DNA of 64,000 bases from Rubrivivax sp. (GCA_004210455.1 SEFA01000026.1:1-64000); one strand, 5' to 3'. Positions 18,011 to 26,693 are shown, numbered from the stretch's first letter. Program-made: numbers and translations. The notes: generated from the sequence alone by a model not told the origin.

Positions 18011-19120
18011 TCAGCGCGTCGGGCGCCGGACGACTGTCCGATCCAGGAAGTCAAGCATTCGGCGCGCGACCTCGTCGCCATGGGAGACGAGGGCGAAATG
18101 CCCGGCGCCTTCGATCAGATGGATCTCGGCCTGAGGCAGATCGCGCTTGAACGCCTGCGCGCCGGCCGGGAGGAAGAACGGATCGTTGGCGCCCCACACC
18201 GCCAGCAGCGGCGGACGGTGCTCGCGGAAGTAGGCGTGCAGCGCGTCGTACTGCTTCAGGTTGGAGCGGTAATCGAGCAGCACGGCCAGCTGGATGTCTT
18301 CCTGCCCCGGACGGTCGAGGTACTGCTGGTCCATCAGGTACTGCTCGGGAGGAATGCGCGTCTGCTCCTTCACCCCTTCCAGATATTGCCAGGTCGTCGT
18401 GGGCAGCTTGAAGAGGCTGCGCAGGGGCTCGCGATTCGCGGGCGACGGGTCCGCCCAGAACTTGCGCATCGGATCCCAGCCCGGGCTCAGGCCCTCTTCA
18501 TAAGCATTGCCGTTCTGCGACACGATCGCGGTGATCCGCTCGGGATGCGCCACCGCGAGCCGCCAGCCGATCGGCGCGCCGATGTCGAAGACATACAGCG
18601 CATACCGCGCGAGCCCGCGCGAGTCGGCGAAGCGGTCGACGACATGGGTCATCTCCTCGAAGGTGTAGCCGAAGGCGGCGCCGCGCTTCATCTCGGTCAG
18701 GCCGTAACCCGGCAGGTCGGGCGCGACCACGCGATAGCGCGTCGCGAGCTTGGGGATCAGCTCGCGGAACAGATGCGACGAGGTGGGGAAACCATGCAGC
18801 AGCAGGATCGCCGGGGCATCGGCCGGACCGGCCTCCCGATAGAAGACGCGATGACCGTCGATATCGGCGAAGTCGTGGCGCACCACGATTGGCGCGGACG
18901 GCGCCGATGCGAGCGATGCCGGCGATGACCGCGATGACTGCGATGACTGCGATGACTGCGATGACTGCGATGACTGCGATGGTGCTGTTGATGTCGCGGC
19001 CGCATCCTGCGGCGTCGCGGCGCATGCGGTGCCGACGGACAGCATCAGGGTGATGGCCAGTCGGCGCGTCCAGCGGGAAGGGAGCAGTGAACTCGAAGAG
19101 GGAGGCGTGATCGCGCGCAT
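18011..19120 (-). CDS. Exported alpha/beta-fold hydrolase with Asp nucleophile
   Basis: 369 aa. A signal peptide is visible (about residues 17-35, ITLMLSVGTACAA), followed by a low-complexity Ser-Gln-Ser repeat encoded by a 9-bp tandem repeat at 18922-18981. The core parallels the hydrolase at 11953-12942: [20 protein letters not shown], Asp elbow VFDIGAPIGWRLAVAHPE, late Asp region VWGANDPFF and IEGAGHFALVSHGDE with the His. This is the epoxide hydrolase / haloalkane dehalogenase class. AAGGA 8 nt before the ATG supports the start. A GAGATC hexanucleotide repeat lies directly upstream, in the leader. Confidence 0.85.
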   Translation of the reverse strand: MRAITPPSSSSLLPSRWTRRLAITLMLSVGTACAATPQDAAATSTAPSQSSQSSQSSQSSQSSRSSPASLASAPSAPIVVRHDFADIDGHRVFYREAGPADAPAILLLHGFPTSSHLFRELIPKLATRYRVVAPDLPGYGLTEMKRGAAFGYTFEEMTHVVDRFADSRGLARYALYVFDIGAPIGWRLAVAHPERITAIVSQNGNAYEEGLSPGWDPMRKFWADPSPANREPLRSLFKLPTTTWQYLEGVKEQTRIPPEQYLMDQQYLDRPGQEDIQLAVLLDYRSNLKQYDALHAYFREHRPPLLAVWGANDPFFLPAGAQAFKRDLPQAEIHLIEGAGHFALVSHGDEVARRMLDFLDRTVVRRPTR

Positions 19121-19148
19121 GGGCGTGTCCTTTCAATTGGGGCGCCGA

Positions 19149-19178
19149 GGTCGAGATCGAGATCGAGATCGAGATCGA
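19149..19178. repeat. GAGATC hexanucleotide tandem repeat in a gene leader
   Basis: About four to five units lie 29-58 nt upstream of the start codon of the exported hydrolase (19120, minus strand), just beyond its Shine-Dalgarno region. Length changes here would alter promoter or leader spacing, not coding frame. Confidence 0.7.
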
Positions 19179-19234
19179 AGGCGACGCGGCGGGGTGAAGG
19201 TAGCGCCTTGACTGGGGACGGGTCGTAGGGTCTG

Positions 19235-19250
19235 GTTAAGCGTGGTCAAA
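19235..19250. promoter_or_regulatory. GTTAA-type inverted-repeat element (site D)
   Basis: GTTAAGCGTGGTCAAA lies 62 nt upstream of the ECF sigma ATG (19313), in the divergent gap with the exported hydrolase. It differs by one base from the element before the DUF1348 gene read in the same sense. Confidence 0.45.
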
Positions 19251-19303
19251 ACGGGCCCAAGGCGCGTGTCATCCGGGCCCGCGGGTGCCTCCGCGCGGCT
19301 ACC

Positions 19304-19873
19304 GTGACGACCATGGATCGCTCTGAATGGAATGCCCTGGTGGCTGCGGCGCATGGCGGCGATCGCCCGTCGCTGGAGAAGCTGCTGCGCCGCACCCGCG
19401 CCGACGCGCGCCGATACGCGATGCAGCACTGCCATGCGAGCGACGTCGACGACGCCGTGCAGGAGACCTTGCTGATCGTGGCGAGGAAACTCTCCACGCT
19501 GCGGATCATTGCGGCCTACTCGGGCTGGCTGCTGCGGGTGGTGCGACGCGAATGCTGCCGGCTCGCGCGCAGGCAGCGCGACCATGAGGTCTACGACGAC
19601 GAATCGCCGTTGCAAGGTCTTGAGGACCGTCAGGTCCGGCAAGCGAAGCAGGACGACGCGCTCCGGGATTCGCTCGCCGAAGCGATCCAAGCCTTGCCCG
19701 GGCATTACCGCGAGGTGCTGCTGCTGCGCGATGTCGAGGGGCTCGCGCTGTCGGAGATCGCCACGCGACTGGCCCTGACGATCCCGGGTGTGAAGAGCCG
19801 CCTCCATCGTGCACGCGCGCGGACGCGAGAGCATCTCGCGCGCAGTCATCCGGAGCTCTCGGGAAAGGCGTGA
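19304..19873 (+). CDS. ECF-family RNA polymerase sigma factor
   Basis: 189-aa sigma-70 family protein of ECF size. Region 2 includes HASDVDDAVQETLLIVARKL (about residues 45-65). Region 4 has LPGHYREVLLLRDVEGLALSEIATRL and PGVKSRLHRARARTREHL (about 125-180). The ORF opens at GTG 19304; the in-frame ATG at 19313 is an equally likely start, and neither has a strong Shine-Dalgarno sequence. No anti-sigma factor gene is adjacent, so its control is unclear. The target regulon is not known. Confidence 0.88.
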   Translation: MTTMDRSEWNALVAAAHGGDRPSLEKLLRRTRADARRYAMQHCHASDVDDAVQETLLIVARKLSTLRIIAAYSGWLLRVVRRECCRLARRQRDHEVYDDESPLQGLEDRQVRQAKQDDALRDSLAEAIQALPGHYREVLLLRDVEGLALSEIATRLALTIPGVKSRLHRARARTREHLARSHPELSGKA

Positions 19874-20062
19874 GGGCTCGGACGCAAGCTGCGACTGAGC
19901 GGCGCACGCCGGCTGTGTGCAGCGGGTGATGGAAACGTCTCCCCTCTGGAGGATTCGACGCGAGCGTGGACGACGGATATTGCGCGCAGGCCGCAAGCCC
20001 GTGTGTCGCTCCCCGACCGCGCCTCAACCATCGCTCCACCCTCGCTGAACAAGGAGTTCGCC

Positions 20063-20779
20063 ATGTCCTCGCCTCACATCCTGCTGGTCCACGGTGCCTG
20101 GTCCGACGGCTCCGCCTGGCGCAAGATCATTCCCACGCTGCTCGGCCGCGGCCATCGCGTCACGGCGGTGCAGTTGCCGCTGACCTCGCTGGCCGACGAC
20201 GTCGCCGCGACGCAGCGCGCGGTGGATCTGGCGGGCGGGCCGGTGCTGCTCGTCGGGCACTCGTACGGCGGCGCGGTCATCTCGAACGCGGGCAGCGCCC
20301 CGTCGGTGATCGGACTCGTGTACGTCGCGGCTTTCGCGCCGGACGTCGGCGAAGCGGTGGGCGAGCTGGGCAAGGACTTCCCGCCCCCGCCGGGACTCGC
20401 CGAGCTGCGCGCCGACGCGGATGGCTTCCTGACGATGACCGCGGCGGGCATCGCGGAGAACTTCGCGCAGGACCTGCCTCAGGCGGAGGTCGGCATGCTG
20501 CACGCCGTGCAGACGCCGACACATGCCTCGGCGTTCTCGGCGAAGAGCAGTCGTGCCGCGTGGAAGACGCGGCCCTGCTGGTACGTCGTCGCGAGCGAGG
20601 ACCGGATGATCCAGCCGCGCCTGCAACGCAGGTTCGCCGAGGCGATGAGCGCCAGCACGCTCACCTTGCCGGCGAGTCATGTGCCGATGCTGTCCCATCC
20701 GGGCGAGGTCAGCGAGTTCATCGACCGCGCGGCGCGGCAACTGCGGGATCGGCAGGAGGAGAAGTCGGCCGCGCACTGA
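20063..20779 (+). CDS. Alpha/beta hydrolase (EstC-like, Ser nucleophile)
   Basis: 238 aa, no signal peptide. LLVHGAWSDGSAWRKIIPTL near the N-terminus, nucleophile elbow VGHSYGGAVISNAG with Ser, and a C-terminal ASHVPMLSHPGEVSEFID with the His. This is the pattern of small cytoplasmic esterases of the EstC/salicylate-esterase-like group; the substrate is unknown. The start is set by AAGGAG at 20051-20056. The upstream gap of 190 bp from the ECF sigma gene holds no other clear gene. Confidence 0.85.
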   Translation: MSSPHILLVHGAWSDGSAWRKIIPTLLGRGHRVTAVQLPLTSLADDVAATQRAVDLAGGPVLLVGHSYGGAVISNAGSAPSVIGLVYVAAFAPDVGEAVGELGKDFPPPPGLAELRADADGFLTMTAAGIAENFAQDLPQAEVGMLHAVQTPTHASAFSAKSSRAAWKTRPCWYVVASEDRMIQPRLQRRFAEAMSASTLTLPASHVPMLSHPGEVSEFIDRAARQLRDRQEEKSAAH

Positions 20780-21181
20780 GGGTGCATGAGCGGATCGTGC
20801 TGTCGCCAGCAGGATCGATCAGTGACTGTCCAGGACCGAATCGCCAACATCCCCCCGTTCGAACGCACCCCCGCTGCGGAGATCGGCTCGCCGATCGGCA
20901 TCCGCCCGGCGCGTTGCGCTCTCCAATCCAACGGCGGGGGAATGACAGTGAAGCTGAAGCGACGGAACGCATTCATGGTGGTGCTCGGCCCGGCCGGCGG
21001 CATGGACGGCCACGTGGTGTACGGCGCTCAGGACTGCAGCCCGCTGTCACCCGCGTTGCCCACGTTGCCCGCGCTGCCCGCGTTGCCCGCGTTGCCCGAG
21101 ATACTGCCCGCGTGGTCGCCGATCAAGCAGTTCGGCGGCTATCACACGGCTCGATGAACGTCGCCAGGGTTCTGTGTCCCC
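20780..21181. other. Gap with no convincing gene; Ala-Leu-Pro-type repeat
   Basis: A 123-codon open frame (20786-21157) is present, but it has no recognisable domain and ends in a repeated CCCGCGTTG tract at about 21045-21105 (Ala-Leu-Pro units). It may be a small unknown gene or non-coding. The tandem repeat itself is clear. Confidence 0.35.
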
Positions 21182-21184
21182 GTG

Positions 21185-21904
21185 ATGATCGGCAATCTCG
21201 AAGTCAGTCCCGCGAGCCCGCAGGAGGCCGATCCCGTGTTCGCCGATGTCATCGTCGTGCATCGCCATCCGCTCTTGCGGGCGGGGATCGCGACGGCGCT
21301 GTCGTCGGCGTCGATGCGCTGCGATGCCAGCGGCACGGTCGTGCCCGGACCGACCGTTCGAGGCTGTCCGAGACTGCTCGTCGGCGATCATGACGACGCC
21401 GTGTTTGCGCTGCTGGCGCCGCGCGCCGCCGACGTGCCGGCCGTCGACGTCCGTCCGCATTGGCTCATCGTCACCTCGACGGTGACCAGCAGGCGGGTGC
21501 GCGTGGCCATGGCCGCCGGCGCGACGGGATACGTCCATGCCTCGTGCACGCTGGAGGAGCTTCGGGAAGCCGCGTGCACGGTCGCCGCGGGTCGTCGCTA
21601 CCTGTGCCGCACGGCGGCCGCCGCCGTGGCCGAGGGCTGGCCGGGCGACGCCCTGACGCCGCGCGAATTCGACGTGCTCACCATGCTCTGTGTCGGCCTG
21701 GACAACAAGTCCATCGGCCTTCGATTGGGCATCGCGCCGGGAACGATCAAGACGCATGTGAAGACGCTGCTGCACAAGTTGAACGTCAACAGCAGGACGC
21801 AGGCCGTCATCGAAGCCATGCGTCGCGACCTGCTCGACGAATGGCCGACCGACCCGGCGCGTTCCTCTTTGCGCGACACAGTGTGGCAGTCGCCGGGGCT
21901 ATAA
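21185..21904 (+). CDS. LuxR-type regulator with atypical receiver domain
   Basis: 239 aa from ATG 21185 (a GTG lies one codon earlier). The N-terminal half is receiver-like (VFADVIVVHRHPLLRAGIA) with His/Arg where the acidic pair normally sits and HAS instead of the Lys motif; an Asp is kept at LLVGDHDD. The LuxR helix-turn-helix is intact (LTPREFDVLTML, NKSIGLRLGIAPGTIKTHVKTLL). It shares architecture with the regulators at 13687 and 15286, making three related atypical regulators within 8 kb. Confidence 0.83.
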   Translation: MIGNLEVSPASPQEADPVFADVIVVHRHPLLRAGIATALSSASMRCDASGTVVPGPTVRGCPRLLVGDHDDAVFALLAPRAADVPAVDVRPHWLIVTSTVTSRRVRVAMAAGATGYVHASCTLEELREAACTVAAGRRYLCRTAAAAVAEGWPGDALTPREFDVLTMLCVGLDNKSIGLRLGIAPGTIKTHVKTLLHKLNVNSRTQAVIEAMRRDLLDEWPTDPARSSLRDTVWQSPGL

Positions 21905-22004
21905 ACATTCGATTCGCACTCCTACCATCGCCGCTTCAGGTGTGACGGGCGCCGCCATCGACGGCGGGACAGGCCCGTGCCATCACAGCACGGAAGGACG
22001 ATGA

Positions 22005-22745
22005 ATGTTTGATCTGCATGGCAAACGCGCCCTGGTGACCGGGGGCTCCCGCGGCATAGGCGCCGCCATCGCGCAGGCACTGGCCGAACACGGGGCCGAT
22101 GTCGCTTTCACCTACGCCCGCTCGGAGAGCAGGGCCGCCGCGGTGGTGAAGTCCATCGAGGCGACGGGCCGCCGCGCCGTCGCCCTCCAGGCGGACAGCG
22201 CCGACCCGCAGGCCATCGCGCGATCGGTGGCCGACACGGTCTCCGCGCTCGGCGGGCTGGACATCCTGGTCAACAACGCGGCGGTCGGACTCGACGGCCT
22301 GATCGCCGACCTCGACCTCGACGCGTACCAGGCCATGATGGATGTCAACGTGCGGGGCCCGGTGCTGTTCTCCAAGGCCGCCATCCCGCATCTGGGCGCT
22401 GGCGGACGCATCGTCTCCATCGGCTCGGGCCTGGCCGAGCGCGTGCCGTTCCCCGGCGTCACCGCCTATGCCATGTCCAAGGCGGCGCTGCTCGCCCTGA
22501 CCCGCGGGCTTTCGCGCGAGCTCGGTCCGAAAGGCGTCACCGTGAACCTGGTGCTGCCGGGATCCACCGACACCGAATCGAATCCGGCGGACGGCCCCGC
22601 CGCCGATTTCCAGCGGGGACTCACCTCCCTGGGACGTTTCGGTGAACCGCGGGAAGTCGCGAATGCGGTGGTCTTCCTCGCCAGTCCCGCCGCGAGCGTG
22701 ATCACGGGCGCGGTCCTCGCCGCGGACGGCGGCGCCATCGCCTGA
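22005..22745 (+). CDS. Short-chain dehydrogenase/reductase (SDR)
   Basis: 246 aa classical SDR. The cofactor motif TGGSRGIGAAIA is at about residues 12-23, VNNAAVG in the middle, catalytic Ser in SIGSGLAE, and the Tyr/Lys pair in YAMSKAALLALTRG. It ends with the usual LASPAASVITGAVLAADGGA, as in FabG-like 3-oxoacyl reductases. Cofactor preference (probably NADPH) and substrate are inferred only. AAGGA lies 7 nt before the ATG. A LysR regulator follows after 33 nt on the same strand. Confidence 0.92.
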   Translation: MFDLHGKRALVTGGSRGIGAAIAQALAEHGADVAFTYARSESRAAAVVKSIEATGRRAVALQADSADPQAIARSVADTVSALGGLDILVNNAAVGLDGLIADLDLDAYQAMMDVNVRGPVLFSKAAIPHLGAGGRIVSIGSGLAERVPFPGVTAYAMSKAALLALTRGLSRELGPKGVTVNLVLPGSTDTESNPADGPAADFQRGLTSLGRFGEPREVANAVVFLASPAASVITGAVLAADGGAIA

Positions 22746-22778
22746 TGGGCCCGATCGCGCCCACGGAGGAATCACGCG

Positions 22779-23651
22779 TTGGACATTGAAGAGTTCCAGA
22801 CCTTTGTCGAGGTCGCCGACGCCGGCGGCGTGTCGCCCGCCGCGCGGCGACTGGGGGTCGCGAAGTCCGTGATCAGTCGCCGGCTTCAGCGCCTGGAGGC
22901 CCAGCTCGGCGCGCAGCTGCTGGCGAGAACGACGCGCGGCGCCGCGCTCACCGAAGCAGGGACGGCGTTCCGGGATTACGCCGCGCGCATCGTCGCCGAG
23001 TACGAAGCGGCCACCGATGCCATCCGTCCCGCCGGCGATCTGCGCGGCCGATTCCGCATCGCCGCGCCGATCTCCTTCGGACCGACGCACCTCGCGCCCG
23101 TGCTGGCGGAGATGGCGAAACGCCATCCCCAGCTGCATCTCCATGCCAACTACAGCGACCGCACCGTCGACCTGATCGGCGAGGGTTACGACTGCGGCAT
23201 CCGCGTCGGGCATCTGCAGGATTCGGCGCTGATCGCGCGGCGCGTGGGCAGCATCCACGGCAAGCTCGTGGCCAGTCCGGCGTACGTGGCGGCGCACGGC
23301 GCGCCGGAGACGCCGGACGAGCTGCTGAATCATCAGTCCCTGATGCAAGGCACGGAGAGTTGGCGCTTCATGGACGGCGACAAGGCCATCACCGTCCATC
23401 CGCAAGGACGCTTCAAGGCCGACAACCCCATCGCGCTCGCCGCCGCGGCGGTCGCGGGCATCGGCCTGGGTTATCTGTCCGACACCGTCACCGATGAACA
23501 CATCGAGCGGGGCGCGTTGGTGCCGGTGATGACGCGTTTCCCGCCGCAGCCGGCCGGCATCTATGTGATCCGCTCCCGGAGCCAGCACCCCACGCGAAAG
23601 ATCCGGGCGTTGATCGAACTTCTCGTGGAGTGGCTGGATCCCTCCCACTGA
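22779..23651 (+). CDS. LysR-family transcriptional regulator
   Basis: 290 aa. The N-terminal winged helix (EEFQTFVEVADAGGVSPAAR, VAKSVISRRLQRLEAQLG) is followed by a substrate-binding domain from about residue 88. The start is a TTG, supported by GGAGG about 9 nt upstream and by the family N-terminus. It is very close to the LysR protein at 27024-27914, with near-identical runs such as QLLARTTRGAALTEAG, suggesting duplication. It probably controls the SDR gene or neighbouring genes. Confidence 0.9.
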   Translation: MDIEEFQTFVEVADAGGVSPAARRLGVAKSVISRRLQRLEAQLGAQLLARTTRGAALTEAGTAFRDYAARIVAEYEAATDAIRPAGDLRGRFRIAAPISFGPTHLAPVLAEMAKRHPQLHLHANYSDRTVDLIGEGYDCGIRVGHLQDSALIARRVGSIHGKLVASPAYVAAHGAPETPDELLNHQSLMQGTESWRFMDGDKAITVHPQGRFKADNPIALAAAAVAGIGLGYLSDTVTDEHIERGALVPVMTRFPPQPAGIYVIRSRSQHPTRKIRALIELLVEWLDPSH

Positions 23652-23804
23652 CGCAGATCGCCAGGAAACACCGCGCTTTCAGACTGCCCATCGCATCTTC
23701 AGACAGTGCATCGCTCCGGGTCGCTGGACATACTGGTCGCGCAATGACACGCGCCGTCCATTGCCGCGAAAGCGCCAGGCGCCATGGCCATCCGAGGAGA
23801 CCTG

Positions 23805-24149
23805 ATGCGATCCGAATCCCCCGTCGCCGAGGCGGCGGCCTATCCCGTGGGACTGGTCTTTGATGTGTCATTCAAGGAGTTTTCCGTCCGGCTGAGCGTC
23901 CTTGCCGCCGACAGGCTCCGGTTCGAGATCGCCGACGGTCCTTTCGCCAAGACGGAAGAGGTCGCGATCGTCGCCACCCCGATCCGTCCGGGACTGTTCC
24001 TCGTGAGCTGGATCGAGCACAGCGGCGCCACGGTGGTGCACGTCGAGGACTTCGCGAGCGGACAGCTGCATTCGCAGGCCACGCTGCCGGACGGCACCTT
24101 CCTCCGCATGGCGGGACCGCTGCGCGTCGTCGACGCGGGGAGTCATTGA
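23805..24149 (+). CDS. Small MoaF-like domain protein
   Basis: 114 aa from the ATG with GAGGAG 5 nt upstream; an ATG 21 nt earlier is less likely. The pattern of short beta strands (YPVGLVFDVSFKEFSVRLSV, EEVAIVATPIRPGLFLVSWIE, ATVVHVEDFASGQLHS, TFLRMAGPLRVV) resembles the lipocalin-like MoaF-related fold. Function is unknown. It is directly followed, with no gap, by the tandem SnoaL gene, so the two are cotranscribed. Confidence 0.68.
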   Translation: MRSESPVAEAAAYPVGLVFDVSFKEFSVRLSVLAADRLRFEIADGPFAKTEEVAIVATPIRPGLFLVSWIEHSGATVVHVEDFASGQLHSQATLPDGTFLRMAGPLRVVDAGSH

Positions 24150-25022
24150 ATGAGCGGCAACATCGAACACAACAAGGCGCTGGTCCTCGAAGCGATGACG
24201 GCCTTGTTCCAGCGCCGGGACGCCTCGGCGGTCGAGCGCCTGTACGCACCCGACTACATCCAGCACAACCCGTCCATTCCTCAAGGGCGCGAGGCGCTGG
24301 CCGGGCTGGTGGCGCAGCTCCCGTCCGATCTCTTCTATGAGCCCGGCCTGATGGTCGCGGAAGGCGCCTACGTCGCGATCCACGGCCGCATCCGCGGCTG
24401 GGCGCCGACGCCGCAGGTCGTGGTCGACCTCTTCCGCATCGAGAACGGCCTGCTGGCCGAGCACTGGGATGTGCTGCAGGACGAGGTCACCACCGACACC
24501 ACGCAGTCGGGCCTCTCGATGTTCTCGCCGGACGAGCGCACGACGCAGCTGCAACGGCAGCCCACATCGTTCGCTTCGCCGCAGGTCGGCATCGGCAGCT
24601 CCGCCGTCAACGCCAACGCCAACGCAAATGCAAATGCCAACGCCAATGTCGAAGCCGCCGACTACGACGGCCTGATGCAGGCCAACCTGACGCAGGTCTT
24701 CGGTGAGCGGGACGCCGGCAGGCGTCTGGTGGCGATCCGGCGCATCTACGCCGCCGACGCGCTGCTGAACGAGCCTCACGCGACGGTCCAGGGCCATGCG
24801 GCGATCAACGACGCCGTGTCGGCGCTGCTGGTCGAGCTGCCGCCCGACTTCGCGTTCCGTGCCCGTGGCAAGGCAATCGGGCATCACGGCATCGGCGTCC
24901 TGCAGTGGGCATCGGGCCCGCGCGACGGCGCGGTCGCGGTCACCGGCATGGACGTCGCCCGGTTCCAGGGCGGACGCATCCAGTCCCTGTCCGTCTTCCT
25001 CCATCCCTCTCCCGACGCGTGA
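24150..25022 (+). CDS. Tandem SnoaL/NTF2-like two-domain protein
   Basis: 290 aa made of two SnoaL-like domains. The first (about 1-125) has RRDASAVERLYAPDYIQHNP, the hallmark of SnoaL-like polyketide-cyclase-type proteins. The second (about 170-290) has IRRIYAADALLNEP. They are joined by an Asn-Ala repeat encoded by 24607-24648. The ATG abuts the TGA of the MoaF-like gene. Single-domain SnoaL proteins usually dimerise, so this could be a fused dimer (inference). The isochorismatase-family gene follows 26 nt downstream. Confidence 0.8.
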   Translation: MSGNIEHNKALVLEAMTALFQRRDASAVERLYAPDYIQHNPSIPQGREALAGLVAQLPSDLFYEPGLMVAEGAYVAIHGRIRGWAPTPQVVVDLFRIENGLLAEHWDVLQDEVTTDTTQSGLSMFSPDERTTQLQRQPTSFASPQVGIGSSAVNANANANANANANVEAADYDGLMQANLTQVFGERDAGRRLVAIRRIYAADALLNEPHATVQGHAAINDAVSALLVELPPDFAFRARGKAIGHHGIGVLQWASGPRDGAVAVTGMDVARFQGGRIQSLSVFLHPSPDA

Positions 25023-25048
25023 GCGTCAGCACCTTCAAGGAGTTTTCC

Positions 25049-25714
25049 ATGGCCAAGACCGGTCTCCCCGCGCTGCTTCGTCCCGAAGACAGCATCGTCG
25101 TCCTGATCGACCATCAGCCCTACCAGTTCGCGAATCTCCACAGCCATGAGCCGACGATGATCACCAACAACGTGATCGGCCTGGCCAAGGGCGCGAAGGT
25201 GTTCAATGTCCCGACCATCCTGACCACGGTGATCGAGGAGCGCGGCGGCTACCTGATCAAGGGGCTGCAGGACGTGTTCCCCGATCAGAAGCCGATCAAC
25301 CGCACCTTCATCAACACCTGGGAGGACCCGGCGGTCACCGACATCGTGAAGAAGAGCGGCCGCAAGCAGCTGATCCTGGCCGCGCTGTGGACGGAAGTCT
25401 GTCTCGCGATGCCGGCCATCCAGGCGCTGGGCGAGGGCTACGACGTGTTCGTCGTCACCGACGCTTCCGGCGGCGTGTCGGCGGAGTCGCACGACATGGC
25501 CGTGCGCCGCCTGGTGCAGGCGGGCGCCGTGCCGATCACATGGATGGCGGTGGTCGCCGAATGGCAGCGCGACTGGGCGCGCGAGGCGACCGCGGTCCCG
25601 CTCACGGAAGTGATCCGCGACCACGGCGGCGCCAGCGGCATCGCCTACGCCTGGGAAGTCCAGCTGCTCGAATCGGCGGCCAAGGGCGCGAAGGCCGGCA
25701 AGGCAGGCGTGTAA
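25049..25714 (+). CDS. Isochorismatase-family cysteine hydrolase (YcaC-like)
   Basis: 221 aa. Catalytic Asp in VVLIDHQPYQFANL, nucleophile Cys in ALWTEVCLAMPAIQALGEGY, followed by VFVVTDASGGVSAESHDMA, as in E. coli YcaC-type hydrolases. AAGGAG 7 nt upstream supports the ATG. The C-terminus has a short Lys/Gly/Ala tail. It is the second member of this family in the window (other copy 13073-13726). It lies in a same-strand run with the SnoaL, pirin and small unknown genes. Confidence 0.9.
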   Translation: MAKTGLPALLRPEDSIVVLIDHQPYQFANLHSHEPTMITNNVIGLAKGAKVFNVPTILTTVIEERGGYLIKGLQDVFPDQKPINRTFINTWEDPAVTDIVKKSGRKQLILAALWTEVCLAMPAIQALGEGYDVFVVTDASGGVSAESHDMAVRRLVQAGAVPITWMAVVAEWQRDWAREATAVPLTEVIRDHGGASGIAYAWEVQLLESAAKGAKAGKAGV

Positions 25715-25758
25715 GGGTCAGGCCGTGCCAGCGGGAGACACATCGACAGGGAGCCCTC

Positions 25759-26661
25759 ATGAATGCCTTTGAAGCACTGCAGGGCCCCGTCGACGCGGTC
25801 CCGCGCCGCGTGAGCCTCCGGACGCGCGGCCACATGCATGGCCCGATCACCCGGCTGATGAGTCCGTCGGACCTCGGTCACACGCTCAAGCCGTTCGTGT
25901 TCCTCGATCTCTTCGACATCGACCTGCACGACCCGCGCGCCGGTTTCTCCATCCATCCGCATTCCGGCCTCGCCACCATCACCGTCATCGTGGACGGCGA
26001 TCTGCGGTTCGACGATCCGACCGACGGCACGGGGCATATCGGCTTCGGCGGCTTCGAATGGATGCGCGCCGGCGGCGGCGTCTGGCACGGCAAGGAGTTG
26101 TCCGGCGGACGGTCGCCGCGGGCCCGGGGTTTCCAGCTCTGGATCGCGCTGCCGCCGGCACTGGAACAGGCGAAGGTCGAGAGCCAGTATGTCGAGGCGC
26201 CGCGCGTGCCGACGGCCGGTCCCGCGCACGTGATCCTCGGCAGCTATGGCGGCGCACGCAGCCCCGCGCGATCGCCCGACGGCGTCACCTACCTGCTGGT
26301 CCGGCTGGCGGCCGGCGCCGCCTGGACCTTCGTTCCGCCGGACGGGCAGACGGTGGGCTGGCTCGCGGTGGCCAGCGGTCGCCTGGTGGGCGAGACGACG
26401 GCGGAAGAGGGCCAGATGGTCCTCTTCGATCCGTCGGCCCAGCCCATCGCGCTGCAGGCCGGTGCCGACGGGGAGGTCGTGTTCGTGATCGGCTCCGCCG
26501 TGCCGCATGCGCATGAACTGCATCTGGGCAACTACTCGGTGCACACGTCGGCGGAGGCGCTCGTCCAGGGCGAGGCCAACATCGAGCGTCTGCGCAAGCT
26601 GCTGATCGCGGCGGGTGATCGACGCAACGACAGCGGGTCCATCCCGGTCTTCAGCGAGTAG
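25759..26661 (+). CDS. Pirin-family protein
   Basis: 300 aa bicupin. The N-terminal cupin has FSIHPHSGLATITVIVDGD, the metal-binding His pair of pirins, and GGFEWMRAGGGVWHGKEL. The C-terminal cupin ends near HELHLGNYSVHTS. Pirins bind Fe or similar metals, and some act as quercetinases or redox-responsive cofactors. Its precise role here is not evident. GGGAG about 7 nt upstream supports the ATG. It probably belongs to the same operon as the isochorismatase gene 44 nt upstream. Confidence 0.9.
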   Translation: MNAFEALQGPVDAVPRRVSLRTRGHMHGPITRLMSPSDLGHTLKPFVFLDLFDIDLHDPRAGFSIHPHSGLATITVIVDGDLRFDDPTDGTGHIGFGGFEWMRAGGGVWHGKELSGGRSPRARGFQLWIALPPALEQAKVESQYVEAPRVPTAGPAHVILGSYGGARSPARSPDGVTYLLVRLAAGAAWTFVPPDGQTVGWLAVASGRLVGETTAEEGQMVLFDPSAQPIALQAGADGEVVFVIGSAVPHAHELHLGNYSVHTSAEALVQGEANIERLRKLLIAAGDRRNDSGSIPVFSE

Positions 26662-26693
26662 GCGATCCGCGACCACTCACGAGAGGGAGCCGA

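Noticed and set aside
20786-21157. Confident 123-aa gene
   Set aside because: A GAGGG precedes the ATG, but no domain, biased composition and a repeat-derived C-terminus leave it unsupported; kept only as a region note.
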